NCBI GenBank assembly: GCA_030065025.1
Contig: JASJDY010000038.1
Location: forward strand, 1-36,733
Length of the DNA stretch: 36,733 nt
DNA from: Planctomycetota bacterium
GTDB taxonomy: Bacteria > Planctomycetota > PLA2 > JAEUHO01
Direction: 5' to 3'
A model generated the notes under the pieces. That model made no database searches, was not told the origin of the DNA, and saw only the letters and a program-made list of their open reading frames with translations. A program made the translations under genes and the position numbers. Shown piece by piece: positions 27,829 to 35,870 of the stretch. Numbering within the stretch: the stretch's first letter is position 1; every line of letters begins with the position of its first letter.

Positions 27829-29301
27829 ATGACGCCCGACCGCGACATCGAGCCCCTGCGGCGGAGCAACCCGTTCCCGAAGGGGCTGCTCGATGACGAG
27901 GCCGTCTTCGTCGTGCGGCGGCTGCAGCGCGAGGGACACGAGGCCTATCTCGTCGGCGGCTGCGTCCGCGACCTGCTGGCAGGCCTCGAGCCCAAGGACT
28001 TCGACGTCGCCACGGACGCGCGGCCGAACCGCATCAAGCGGCTCTTCCGCAGCGCGCGGGTCATCGGGCGCCGCTTCCGCCTCGTCCACATCCGCTTCCC
28101 GGGCGACCACGTGATCGAGGCCTCGACGTTCCGCGGCGATCCCTCGCGCCACGTCGCGCCGCCGGAGAGCGAACGTCGTGATGGGCGGCGGCCAGACTGG
28201 CGGGCGTCGGCCGAGAACGTCTTCGGCACGGCGGAAGAGGACGCGAACCGGCGCGACTTCACGATCAACGCGCTCTTCTACGACCCCATGAAGCACGAGG
28301 TGATCGACTGGGTCGGCGGCCTCGAGGACATGGAGCAGGGCGTCATCCGCTGCATCGGAGAGCCGCCCACGCGCATCGACGAGGATCCCGTGCGCATGCT
28401 GCGCGCCGTCCACTTCGCACAGCGCATGGACTTCCAGCTGGAGCCGCAGCTGCAGGACGCCATCCGGGCCCAGGCCGAGTGCCTGGCGGACGCCAGCCAG
28501 GCGCGGCTCTACATCGAGCTGGTCAAGATGCTCTCGCGAGGTCGTGCGCGAGGCACCTTCCACCGGCTGCACGAGCTGGGCGTGCTCGGTGTGTGGCTAC
28601 CGGAGCTCACGGCGTTCCTGGACGAGCCGATCGAGTGGCCCGCCGAGTCCGGCGGCACGCACGAAGAGGCGCGCCAGGGTGAGCCGATCGACGCACCGCA
28701 GGGACACGCTACGTGGAACCTCCTCGCGGCGGCAGACCGCTGGGGTCTCGCGGCGCACAAGGCCCCCGAGTCTCTCGCGCTCGCCGTGCTCTTCGGACCG
28801 TGGGTGCTGCGCACCTGGCGCGAGAGCAAGTACCAGGGCTTCCATGCGTTCGTCGACCACGTCGAGGCGACCTTCCGCCCCGTCGCGCTGCGCATGAGCA
28901 TCCCGCGCTGGGCGAGCATGCAGATGCGCGACATCCTCTGGATGCTGGACGACATGCGGCGCCCACCGCCTCCGAAGCGCGCGAAGCGGCTGCTGCGCCG
29001 GCCCGCGTTCGCGGCTGCGCTCGCCTTCCTGCAGCTCGACCTGATGGCGCGCGACTCTCCCATGCGTGCGGCCGACCACTGGCGAGGCCTGGCCGACGAG
29101 GCGGGCATCGACCTGGACCTCGGCAAGCCGCCGCCCAAGGCGCCGCGCCAGCGCACCCAGGGCAAGGGGCGTGGTCCGCGACGCGGCGGACGGAGTGGTC
29201 GCGGGCGTGGCCGACGCGGCGGTCGCCGCCGGGGCGGCGGGAGCCGCCGCCCGGTCAATCAGCCCGAGGCCGGCGCCTGGATGGATCCGCCGGAGGTGTA
29301 G
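27829..29301 (+). CDS. pcnB: poly(A) polymerase / CCA-adding family nucleotidyltransferase with RG-rich tail
   Basis: A 490-residue class II nucleotidyltransferase. The head has AYLVGGCVRDLLAGLEPKDF: Gly-Gly 43-44, Arg47-Asp48 and the metal-binding Asp57-x-Asp59, followed by RNRRDFTIN-type sequence (ANRRDFTINALFYD) and the RNA-binding helices EDPVRMLRAVHFAQRM. The length, the LEPKDFDVATDA sequence and the LRFxAQ-like helix fit PcnB poly(A) polymerase, which adds 3' tails that promote RNA decay. A CCA-adding enzyme cannot be fully excluded. The last 50 residues (about 436-475) are Arg/Gly-rich, with runs such as RRGGRSGRGRGRRGG, likely a nonspecific RNA-binding tail. ATG 27829 is preferred over 27820 because of the TACCAT box. 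Confidence 0.92.
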   Translation: MTPDRDIEPLRRSNPFPKGLLDDEAVFVVRRLQREGHEAYLVGGCVRDLLAGLEPKDFDVATDARPNRIKRLFRSARVIGRRFRLVHIRFPGDHVIEASTFRGDPSRHVAPPESERRDGRRPDWRASAENVFGTAEEDANRRDFTINALFYDPMKHEVIDWVGGLEDMEQGVIRCIGEPPTRIDEDPVRMLRAVHFAQRMDFQLEPQLQDAIRAQAECLADASQARLYIELVKMLSRGRARGTFHRLHELGVLGVWLPELTAFLDEPIEWPAESGGTHEEARQGEPIDAPQGHATWNLLAAADRWGLAAHKAPESLALAVLFGPWVLRTWRESKYQGFHAFVDHVEATFRPVALRMSIPRWASMQMRDILWMLDDMRRPPPPKRAKRLLRRPAFAAALAFLQLDLMARDSPMRAADHWRGLADEAGIDLDLGKPPPKAPRQRTQGKGRGPRRGGRSGRGRGRRGGRRRGGGSRRPVNQPEAGAWMDPPEV

Positions 29302-29322
29302 ATCGGCCGTCGTCAGCACCCC

Positions 29323-29382
29323 GTAGGGGCGACCTGAGCCCTGAGCGAGACGCAGTCGAGTCGAGGGGCGGAATGGTCGCCC
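29323..29382. repeat. dispersed 60-bp palindromic repeat, copy 2
   Basis: Reverse-complement copy of the element at 15086-15145, with 58 of 60 bases identical. It starts 21 bp after the pcnB stop. Outer arms are GGGGCGACC and GGTCGCCC. As in copy 1, it stands directly downstream of a plus-strand gene. Confidence 0.85.
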
Positions 29383-29418
29383 GAGCCCGCCTCCGTGCGG
29401 CGAGGCCCCGGCGTTCGA

Positions 29419-29478
29419 GTGCAAGTGCACGTGCAAGTGCAAGTGCAGGTGCAAGTGCACGTGCAGGTGCAAGTGCAG
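29419..29478. repeat. hexanucleotide repeat, ten units of GTGCA(A/C/G)
   Basis: Ten consecutive hexamers GTGCAN, in which N is A, C or G, then a degenerate GTGTGC. It lies between the convergent pcnB and PASTA genes, 17 bp beyond the PASTA stop. Translated on the minus strand it would read His-Leu/His-Val repeats, but no supported gene covers it. Copy number is likely variable. Confidence 0.9.
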
Positions 29479-29494
29479 GTGTGCGTCGGTGTGG

Positions 29495-32038
29495 TTACCG
29501 CACCACCCACAGCGTGATCCGCTGCGCCGCCGAACGCGGGACGGAGCCGACCGGGTACTGCGCCGCCACACGGCCCGTACCCGCGTAGGGATGACCAGCC
29601 GCCGTCACCTCGACCACGTCCACCGTCAGGCCCTTCGCACGCAGCGCGGCCGCCTCCTTGCGGAGCACGCCGCCGAGCGCCGTGGGCAACGTGACCGTGC
29701 GCTCCTGCGTGCTGCGCTGCATGGGCACGGCCAGACGCACCAGCGCACCGGCGCGCACTGCAGAGCCGCCGTCGGGCGACTGGCGCAACACCTGACCGGC
29801 GGCGCCCTCCGCGCTCGCGTCGACGTCGACGATCGGGATCAGGCCTGCCTCGAGCACGGCGCGGATGGCATCCCGTACCGGCGTGTTCGCGACCTTCGGG
29901 ACCGTGTTGGCCGCCGCGGCATCCGGCCCCGGCAGCTGGACGGGCGGAACCGGATCGGCGCCGCGCGGCGTGGGCGGCGGCGTCACGACGGGGCCGTCAC
30001 CGACGGTCGGGGCGCGGCCCATGCCGTCGGTCGTGGAGGGATCGCGCGGACCCTCGTCCCCGGTAGGCGGCAGCGAAGGCGGCGCGCCACCCTCCGGCTG
30101 CGTGCTCTCGCCGACGCGCGTCACGACGACGATCTCGACCCACGTGCGCCGCGGCCGGCTCTCGCCGGCGGCGGGGCTCTGCGCCGAGACGCTGCCGATC
30201 TGCTCCTGGGTGCCGCCACCGAGCGTCGCGCGCACCAGGAAGCTCTCGGCGCGCAGGATGCGCTCGGCCTCTTCGCGCGACTTGCCGACGACGTCGGGCA
30301 CGGCGACACCGGCAGCGGCCGGCGCACGGGCGACGATCACGTCGATCGTGGAGCCGGCCGGAGCGCTGCTGTCGGCCGTCGGACGCTGACTCAGCACCTG
30401 GCCATCCGGCACGTCCCCCGTCTCCTCGAGGTGCACGCGGTAGCGGAAGCCGGCGGCTCGGACGAGGCCCGTGGCGCGCTCGCGCGACAGGCCGATGAGG
30501 TCCGGCACCGTGAGCCCCACGCCCGGCTGATCGGGCATCGGCTGATCGGGCGTCGGGACATCCGGCACGGGCTGATCCGGGGTCGGCTGATCCGGCGCGG
30601 GCTGATCCGGCGTCGGCTGGTCCGGGGTCGGCTGATCCGGCGCGGGCTGATCCGGCGTCGGCTGGTCCGGGGTCGGCTGGTCCGGGGTCGGCTGATCAGG
30701 TGTCGGCTGATCAGGTGTCGGCTGGTCCGGGGTCGGCTGGTCAGGGGTCGGCTGATCCGGCGCGGGCTGATCCGGCGTCGGCTGGTCCGGGGTCGGCTGA
30801 TCCGGCGTGGGCTGATCAGGCGTCGGGACATCCGGCGTAGGCACGTCGGGCGGGCTGTAACGACCGATCGTGAGGATCACCTGCGAGCCGGGCGACACCG
30901 GGGTGCCCGGGTCGGGGAACTGGCGCAGGATGCGGCCGTTCTGGGCCTCCACATCCACCCGCTCGAAGTCGGTGATGGCGACCAGGCCCACGGCCTCGAG
31001 CGCACGCTTGGCCTCGTCGAGGGTCAGGTTCGCGAGCTTGGGGATCTTCAGGCCGGGGGTCGGTTGATCGGGCGTGGGCTGATCAGGCGTGGGCACGTCG
31101 GGCGTGGGCACGTCCGGCGTCGGCTGGTCGGGTGTCGGCTGATCCGGAGTCGGCTGATCCGGAGTCGGCTGATCCGGAGTAGGCACGTCCGGCGTGGGCA
31201 CGTCGGGCGTCGGCGTCGCCGGCTCGCGGGGAACGAACAACTGCACCTCACCGCCCCGATCGAGGAACTGACCCGCGGCGGGCGACTGGTTCTTCACGCG
31301 CCCCGGCGTGTCGCCGGGCTCCGCGTCGAGATACTGCGCGACGGGCTGGAATCCGGCCGCCCGTAGCGCCGCCTCGGCCGCGTCCAGGGTCTGGCCCACG
31401 ACGGAGTCGACCTTGATCATCGCGTCCTGGGCGCGGCCGACAACGATCTCGACCTTGCTGCCCTTGGCGAGCTTGGCGCCGGACGGCGGGATGGTGCGCA
31501 GGACGCGGCCGTCCTTCTTGCGGTCCTTCACGTCGTCGAGCTTGATCTCGGCGAGGTACTCCGCCTTCTGCAGGGCGGCGACGGCCTGCTTCTCGGTCTT
31601 GCCGACGACGTTCGGCACCTGGTCGCCCCCGAAGAGCTTGGGGCCGAGCCACCATGCGGCGCCGCCGAGCAGGGCGACGAGGATCGCCGCGATGGCGAGC
31701 TTGCCGCCGGAGCCGGAGGCCGTCGCCGAGGGGCCCTTCTCGAGGAGCAGCGTGCGCTCCTCGCTCTCGCCCTCGTTGGGCCCGCTGGTGCACGTGATCT
31801 TGACGGTGGCCTCGCCCTCGACGTCCTCCGTGACGCGCATCGGCACGTGGAGGCGCTCGAGGCCGACGGGCACGTCGTACGTGCCGCCGGGCCCTGTGCC
31901 GCGCAGGTCCAGCGCCTCGATGGCGCCGCTCGTGGCGACCTCGACCTTGCGTTCCTCGGTCGCGACCGGGAACTCGACCTCCAGCACGAACAGCGCGTCG
32001 CGCGTGCCGGCCAGACGCTCGGGCAGGGTGATCTTCAT
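29495..32038 (-). CDS. membrane protein with seven PASTA domains and long PTPDQ linkers, no kinase
   Basis: An 847-residue protein. The N-terminal domain (1-105) is beta-rich and cytoplasmic if the single helix (about 113-135) inserts with N inside. Seven PASTA-type domains follow at about 140-202, 208-271, 330-393, 505-570, 575-640, 715-778 and 780-847, recognisable by VPNVVGK, VPDLIGL or VPDVVGK starts and QSPAAG-type turns. Two linkers are tandem pentapeptides PTP-D-Q/V: about 10 units (275-327) and about 22 (395-503). A further Pro/Gly-rich linker lies at about 640-710. PASTA domains bind peptidoglycan fragments, usually on Ser/Thr kinases or PBPs; here no kinase or transpeptidase is present. 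The start ATG has GGAG seven nt upstream, and a TACGAT box (32088-32083) stands before it. Confidence 0.85.
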   Translation of the reverse strand: MKITLPERLAGTRDALFVLEVEFPVATEERKVEVATSGAIEALDLRGTGPGGTYDVPVGLERLHVPMRVTEDVEGEATVKITCTSGPNEGESEERTLLLEKGPSATASGSGGKLAIAAILVALLGGAAWWLGPKLFGGDQVPNVVGKTEKQAVAALQKAEYLAEIKLDDVKDRKKDGRVLRTIPPSGAKLAKGSKVEIVVGRAQDAMIKVDSVVGQTLDAAEAALRAAGFQPVAQYLDAEPGDTPGRVKNQSPAAGQFLDRGGEVQLFVPREPATPTPDVPTPDVPTPDQPTPDQPTPDQPTPDQPTPDVPTPDVPTPDQPTPDQPTPGLKIPKLANLTLDEAKRALEAVGLVAITDFERVDVEAQNGRILRQFPDPGTPVSPGSQVILTIGRYSPPDVPTPDVPTPDQPTPDQPTPDQPTPDQPAPDQPTPDQPTPDQPTPDQPTPDQPTPDQPTPDQPTPDQPAPDQPTPDQPTPDQPAPDQPTPDQPVPDVPTPDQPMPDQPGVGLTVPDLIGLSRERATGLVRAAGFRYRVHLEETGDVPDGQVLSQRPTADSSAPAGSTIDVIVARAPAAAGVAVPDVVGKSREEAERILRAESFLVRATLGGGTQEQIGSVSAQSPAAGESRPRRTWVEIVVVTRVGESTQPEGGAPPSLPPTGDEGPRDPSTTDGMGRAPTVGDGPVVTPPPTPRGADPVPPVQLPGPDAAAANTVPKVANTPVRDAIRAVLEAGLIPIVDVDASAEGAAGQVLRQSPDGGSAVRAGALVRLAVPMQRSTQERTVTLPTALGGVLRKEAAALRAKGLTVDVVEVTAAGHPYAGTGRVAAQYPVGSVPRSAAQRITLWVVR
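30527..30853 (-). repeat. 15-bp tandem repeats encoding ~22 P-x-P-D-Q/V units
   Basis: Coding repeat in the PASTA gene, second linker. Units differ mainly at synonymous positions and at the second residue (Thr, Ala, Val or Met). Several 30- to 45-bp blocks are identical, which indicates recent duplication. Confidence 0.9.
31055..31212 (-). repeat. 15-bp tandem repeats encoding ~10 PTPDQ/PTPDV units
   Basis: Coding repeat in the PASTA gene, first linker. Same pentapeptide as the array at 30527-30853, separated from it by one PASTA domain. Confidence 0.9.
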
Positions 32039-32055
32039 GGACCGTCTCCGTCCCC

Positions 32056-32088
32056 GTCCGGGATGCCGGACCGGGCGAATGGATCGTA
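32056..32088 (-). promoter_or_regulatory. putative promoter and leader hairpin of the PASTA gene
   Basis: TACGAT (minus strand 32088-32083) could be the -10 box. GTCCGG/CCGGAC (32056-32071) forms a 6-bp stem with a 4-nt loop in the resulting short leader before the Shine-Dalgarno. The remainder of the 142-bp gap to the next gene shows nothing definite. Confidence 0.3.
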
Positions 32089-32180
32089 CCGCAGGGGGCG
32101 GATGGTCCCGTGTTCCGCGTTCTCACGGGCTACAGCTTCCGCGCGGCTTGTCCATGCTGTTGGACGCCGGCCCCGGCCCG

Positions 32181-33329
32181 TTACTTCGCCGCCAGCAGCG
32201 AGTCCCAGGACGTGCCGTCCGCATGCGGCATGCGGCAGCCCAGCAGCCGGGCGATCGTGGGAGCAATGTCATCGATGGACCGCGGCCCCTTCAGGCGCGG
32301 CCGGCGAGCTAGACCGGGACCGTCGATCACGACTGCCACGTGCCGACGCTGCTTGGACGCGTCGTCGGCGGCGAGCCGTCCCTGGGCGTCAGGCTTCTCG
32401 TTGCGGCCCCGATCCGCCACGAGCACGAACGTCGTCCGCCCCCCCATTCTCGGGTCGGCGGCCACCGCCGTGCGCAGCCGCGCGAGGCCGGCGTCGTTCG
32501 CCGCCAGCACCCGCCGGTAGGCCGCGTACGAGGCCTGGGCCTGCTCGGCCTCCCCGTAGCGGATCACGGTCAGGACCGGCCGATGCACCTCCAGCACGGT
32601 CAGCGCCGCGCGCGTGGCCTCCTCGTCGCGCGGGTTCGGTCCGCGGTTGAGCAGGGCCTTGCGGTCGAGCTCGCGGAGGAGCGCCCGCTCCACCCGCTCG
32701 GCCTGGGGCAGCCCAGCGTCGATCTCCCGCGGGATCACGGATCTGCGCGCATTGCGGCTCAGCAAGCGCAGCCGCCTGAGCTGCGCCCACGTCTCCGGCT
32801 CCATGGGCACGGGACGGCCGAGCACCTCGAGGAAGCTGGCCATGGGCTGGGCGAAGGCGCCCTGCCCGTAGGCGACCGACGGGGCGAAGACCGCGCCGTG
32901 CTGCGCGTGCGTCGAGTGCGCGAGGTGCAGCTGCTCCTCCCCCTCGAACGAGACGAACCAGGCCTTCTCGCCCGGCAGCTTCCGCTGCTCCCGGACGATC
33001 TCGGCGAGCGTCGGGTGCGCGGGGCGCTCCTTCGCCGCGCCGTCCAGCCCGGCGCGCTTGCCCGTGAGGATGCGCGCCGCAGCGGCGTAGCCGTCCGGCG
33101 CCCCGGAGGCGACCTGCTTCACGACGTGACCCGACGTCGCCATGGCGGCCACCGTCGGCATGAGCTCGGGATCGAGCAGGTCCTGCGTGCGCACGCCGCC
33201 GCCGAGGATGACGAGCACGACGTGCTCGGGCGCGGCAGGCTTCTTCGCCTTGCCGCCGCCACGCGCCTGCACCCCGGTCGCGGCACCGAGGAGCAGGAGG
33301 AGCACGAGCGGGATCCGGCGCACGTTCAT
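32181..33329 (-). CDS. secreted alkaline-phosphatase-fold protein with degenerate active site
   Basis: A 382-residue protein from ATG 33329, overlapping the stop of the cytochrome gene (ATGA). A signal peptide spans residues 1 to about 20. The body follows the sulfatase/phosphodiesterase/DUF1501 outline: VVLVILGGGVRTQDLLDPEL, MPTVAAMATSG, then VLVADRGRNEKPDAQG and DDIAPTIARLLG near the end. The metal ligands look altered: the usual first-strand Asp-Gly is GGGVR, and the usual DHG is DRG. The nucleophile position (APDGYAAAARILTGKR) lacks a CxPSR motif. It may bind rather than hydrolyse, or use other residues. In Planctomycetota DUF1501-type proteins commonly neighbour DUF1549/cytochrome genes, as here. 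The exact family is uncertain. Confidence 0.75.
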   Translation of the reverse strand: MNVRRIPLVLLLLLGAATGVQARGGGKAKKPAAPEHVVLVILGGGVRTQDLLDPELMPTVAAMATSGHVVKQVASGAPDGYAAAARILTGKRAGLDGAAKERPAHPTLAEIVREQRKLPGEKAWFVSFEGEEQLHLAHSTHAQHGAVFAPSVAYGQGAFAQPMASFLEVLGRPVPMEPETWAQLRRLRLLSRNARRSVIPREIDAGLPQAERVERALLRELDRKALLNRGPNPRDEEATRAALTVLEVHRPVLTVIRYGEAEQAQASYAAYRRVLAANDAGLARLRTAVAADPRMGGRTTFVLVADRGRNEKPDAQGRLAADDASKQRRHVAVVIDGPGLARRPRLKGPRSIDDIAPTIARLLGCRMPHADGTSWDSLLAAK

Positions 33330-35104
33330 CGGCAGGCGTACTCCGGTCCGGTCAAGAGCGCCTGCACCACGACCTCCGGACCGCCCTGCGGATGCAGCAG
33401 CACCTGGCCGTACGCCTTGAGCTCCGCCACGGTCGGCGGACGACCGAGGTAGCGCAGGAAGCGGTCCTTGATCCAGCGCGGGGCGTCCTCGATGTCCACG
33501 AGCAGCGGCAACGGCGCTTCGCCCGAGTCGATCATGATGCGCACCAGCGCAGCGAACGCTGCCGTCTCGCCGTCCATCGCCTCGATGGCCCGCACGAGCG
33601 CAGCCAGCTCCCGATCGGTCGGCTTGCGCTCGAGCAGGTCGATGAACAGGCTGCGCAGGAAGGTCACCGCACCCTTGGGCCGGAGCGTGCGCCGGTTGAG
33701 ATACGCCCGATCGAGGAGCACGCTCTGGAGGTACTCGCGCCACGCCTTGTTGCCCTCGCGCACCGCGCCGAGCGCGCGTCCGAACCGGCGGGTGACGTCG
33801 CCCGAGTCGAGAAACCGCGCGAGGCGTCGCTGGATGGACGCGCGCAGGAACGCCTCGCTATCGAGGACCTTCACGAGCCACGCGCGCGGATCGCTCACGC
33901 TGCCGAGTCCCTCGAGCGTGACCGCCTCGCCCGCCGCCAAGCGGTTCGAGGCCACGATCTCGTCGACGGTCGGCGCGCGCCCCAGCAGCAGGCGGCCGAT
34001 CGCCTCGGCCAAGGGGCGCCCCGGGGGATGCCGGCGCAGGAACGAGGGATCGCGCGCGAGCACGCTCTCGACGACGTGCGGCGGTAGGTTCTCCGCGGGG
34101 ATGCGCAGCGCGAGGTCCGTGGCCTCTTCGGAGACCGGCCGGAAGTCGTCGTAGAGGCCGAAGCGGATGCCGACCTCCTCGACCCACGCGCGGCCCATCT
34201 CGGCCCGCAGCAAGACGTTGCCCACGAGGCTCTTGATGCTGCGCCGCCCTTCGGCGAGCGCCTCGCCGGGCGTCGGCGAGCGCCCGAGCACGTCCAGGTA
34301 GATACGCCTGAGGCGGCGCAGGTTGGCTTCCTCGAGGTCGTCGAGGCCTGAGATGCCGCCGGGCTTCGTGCGCACGACCTTCACGCGGTCGAACACCTCC
34401 ACGGTGACGGCGCGCGGCGCGCTCCAGACCTTGCCGTCGCCGACGCGCAGGCGGAACACGTAGGAGCCGCCAGTGTCCGGCTCGAACTCGAGCCGCGAAG
34501 CGCGCCGATCGAGGATGGCCACGCGCGACTCGGCAGGGCGCGCGTACAGCTCCCACCAGTACGCGAGCTTGTCCATGTCCTCGATGTCGCGGTCGTAGGA
34601 GTCGCGGCCGTCGACGATCACCTTCTCGCCCGGCTTGGCCCGCACCTCCGTGTTCTCGAACCAGACCTCGGGCGCGACGTTCGCCGGCGTCGCGCCCGAC
34701 ACGAAGTCGAGCAGCATGTCGTGGTCGTCGCTCTCGGCTTCGAGGAACGCGCCGCCGACGTGCGGATCGCCGCCGTCGGCCGGCTCGAGCACCTTCAGCA
34801 GCAGTCGGCTCTCCCACGGCACCTGCCGGTTGACGAACGGTACGACGCGCTCGAAGTCCGCGCGGCGCCGGCGTTCTTCGCTCACGCCGTCGCGGACGGG
34901 CTCGAGCCGGAAACCGCCGGCCCCCTCCTGCCTGTGGCACGACGCGCAGTTGGCGTCGATCCACGGCGCGACACGGGCCACGTAGTAGTCGCGGTCCGGA
35001 CCGGGCGGCGGCGGGAGGAAGCGGTCCTTGTCCTTGGCGAGCGCGATCCCGCCCAGCAGGGCAGCCAGGGCCGCCGCACAGAGCAGGACGCTACGCAGCC
35101 GCAT
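33326..35104 (-). CDS. secreted c-type cytochrome with PKD-like and DUF1549-like segments
   Basis: A 592-residue protein with a signal peptide (1 to about 23). One heme c motif C53-A-S-C56-H57 follows directly, in a short cytochrome domain (about 38-150). Residues about 155-245 read as a PKD-like beta sandwich (VRAKPGEKVIVDGRDSYDRD, ending SYVFRLRVGDGK). The C-terminal half (about 255-592) is helical and has several RxxYLDVLGRxPTxxE-like motifs: RRIYLDVLGRSPTPGE, RSLFIDLLERKPTDRE, RFLRYLGRPPTVAE. These resemble planctomycetal DUF1549/DUF4214 repeats. It probably works in the periplasm on electron transfer or polymer degradation; the substrate is unknown. Its ATG lies 14 nt inside the upstream gene. 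Confidence 0.85.
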   Translation of the reverse strand: MRLRSVLLCAAALAALLGGIALAKDKDRFLPPPPGPDRDYYVARVAPWIDANCASCHRQEGAGGFRLEPVRDGVSEERRRRADFERVVPFVNRQVPWESRLLLKVLEPADGGDPHVGGAFLEAESDDHDMLLDFVSGATPANVAPEVWFENTEVRAKPGEKVIVDGRDSYDRDIEDMDKLAYWWELYARPAESRVAILDRRASRLEFEPDTGGSYVFRLRVGDGKVWSAPRAVTVEVFDRVKVVRTKPGGISGLDDLEEANLRRLRRIYLDVLGRSPTPGEALAEGRRSIKSLVGNVLLRAEMGRAWVEEVGIRFGLYDDFRPVSEEATDLALRIPAENLPPHVVESVLARDPSFLRRHPPGRPLAEAIGRLLLGRAPTVDEIVASNRLAAGEAVTLEGLGSVSDPRAWLVKVLDSEAFLRASIQRRLARFLDSGDVTRRFGRALGAVREGNKAWREYLQSVLLDRAYLNRRTLRPKGAVTFLRSLFIDLLERKPTDRELAALVRAIEAMDGETAAFAALVRIMIDSGEAPLPLLVDIEDAPRWIKDRFLRYLGRPPTVAELKAYGQVLLHPQGGPEVVVQALLTGPEYACR

Positions 35105-35870
35105 CGCTCTCCGCCTGGACGCCGCCGGCGAGGGCGTCGCGCAGGATCGCGAGGGCCATGATGCCGGTGCTCACCCCGAAGAGGCCGCCGCCGGCCATCA
35201 CGAGCAGGTGGAACGGCTCGCCCCACTGCCGCGTGAGGAACCAGCTGCCGACGTCCAGCGCCGCGCCGCCGGAGGCAGCCAGGATCAGCAGGCCGCGGAA
35301 CGGACCGCGCACGCGCGTGAAGCACAGGCCGACCGACAACAGCACCGCGGCGACGGCAAAGCCGAAGAGGTGGTTGTGCGCCGAGATGAGCAGCGGCCCG
35401 AGCGGCGTCGGCGAGCCGTAGCGCGCGATGGGCAGGACCTCTTCGTAGGTCGTGAGCGGCAGACTGGCCTGCTCGCCGCCAGGAGCGTGACACGCGCCGC
35501 AGGACTGGATCTCGGTGAAGATCGGGGCGATCGCCTCCCAGCCGCTCTCCGGCGCGCCGGCCTCGACCCAGTCGAGCACCTGCTTGCGGCGCTCGATCGT
35601 GACCGGGTCCTCCATGCTGGAGCCGCCCAGGAACTGCGACATGTTGCGCGGGTCCTCGATCGGCCGGCGTGCGTCGAGCACGTCGTGCAGCAGCGTGGTG
35701 TCGGGATCGCCGTGGTACTTGAGCAGGACCGCGCGCGGCGAGGGCGGCTTGCCCGCGCCGACCATGTACCAGAGGTTCGCTTGCGCGAGCAGCGCGAACG
35801 CCAGCACGAGACACGCGAAGCAGGCCGCGGCGAGCCGCAGACCTCCGGGGGCGTCGATGAGACGGGGCAA
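35091..35870 (-). CDS. membrane-bound c-type cytochrome with four helices
   Basis: A 259-residue protein from TTG 35870, which has AGGAGG with 8 nt spacing; a TAGGAT box lies further upstream. One N-terminal helix (about 10-37), a periplasmic loop with heme c motif C124-G-A-C127-H128, then three helices (about 163-185, 191-212, 221-243). His165, His167 and His221 near helix ends could bind a second heme or quinone, but this is only suggested by position. It is the first gene of the overlapping cytochrome operon (14-nt overlap with the next, then ATGA). Together the products could form a small membrane electron-transfer unit. No named family is recognised. Confidence 0.8.
   Translation of the reverse strand: MPRLIDAPGGLRLAAACFACLVLAFALLAQANLWYMVGAGKPPSPRAVLLKYHGDPDTTLLHDVLDARRPIEDPRNMSQFLGGSSMEDPVTIERRKQVLDWVEAGAPESGWEAIAPIFTEIQSCGACHAPGGEQASLPLTTYEEVLPIARYGSPTPLGPLLISAHNHLFGFAVAAVLLSVGLCFTRVRGPFRGLLILAASGGAALDVGSWFLTRQWGEPFHLLVMAGGGLFGVSTGIMALAILRDALAGGVQAESDAAA

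Noticed and set aside
28597-29571. Minus-strand frame with His-Leu repeats beyond the PASTA stop
   Set aside because: It is the translation of the GTGCAN hexamer repeat joined to the antisense of pcnB, with no signal of coding.
30527-31212. CRISPR array suspected from regular short repeats
   Set aside because: Repeats are directly tandem 15-bp units without unique spacers and encode PTPDQ linkers in frame with PASTA domains.
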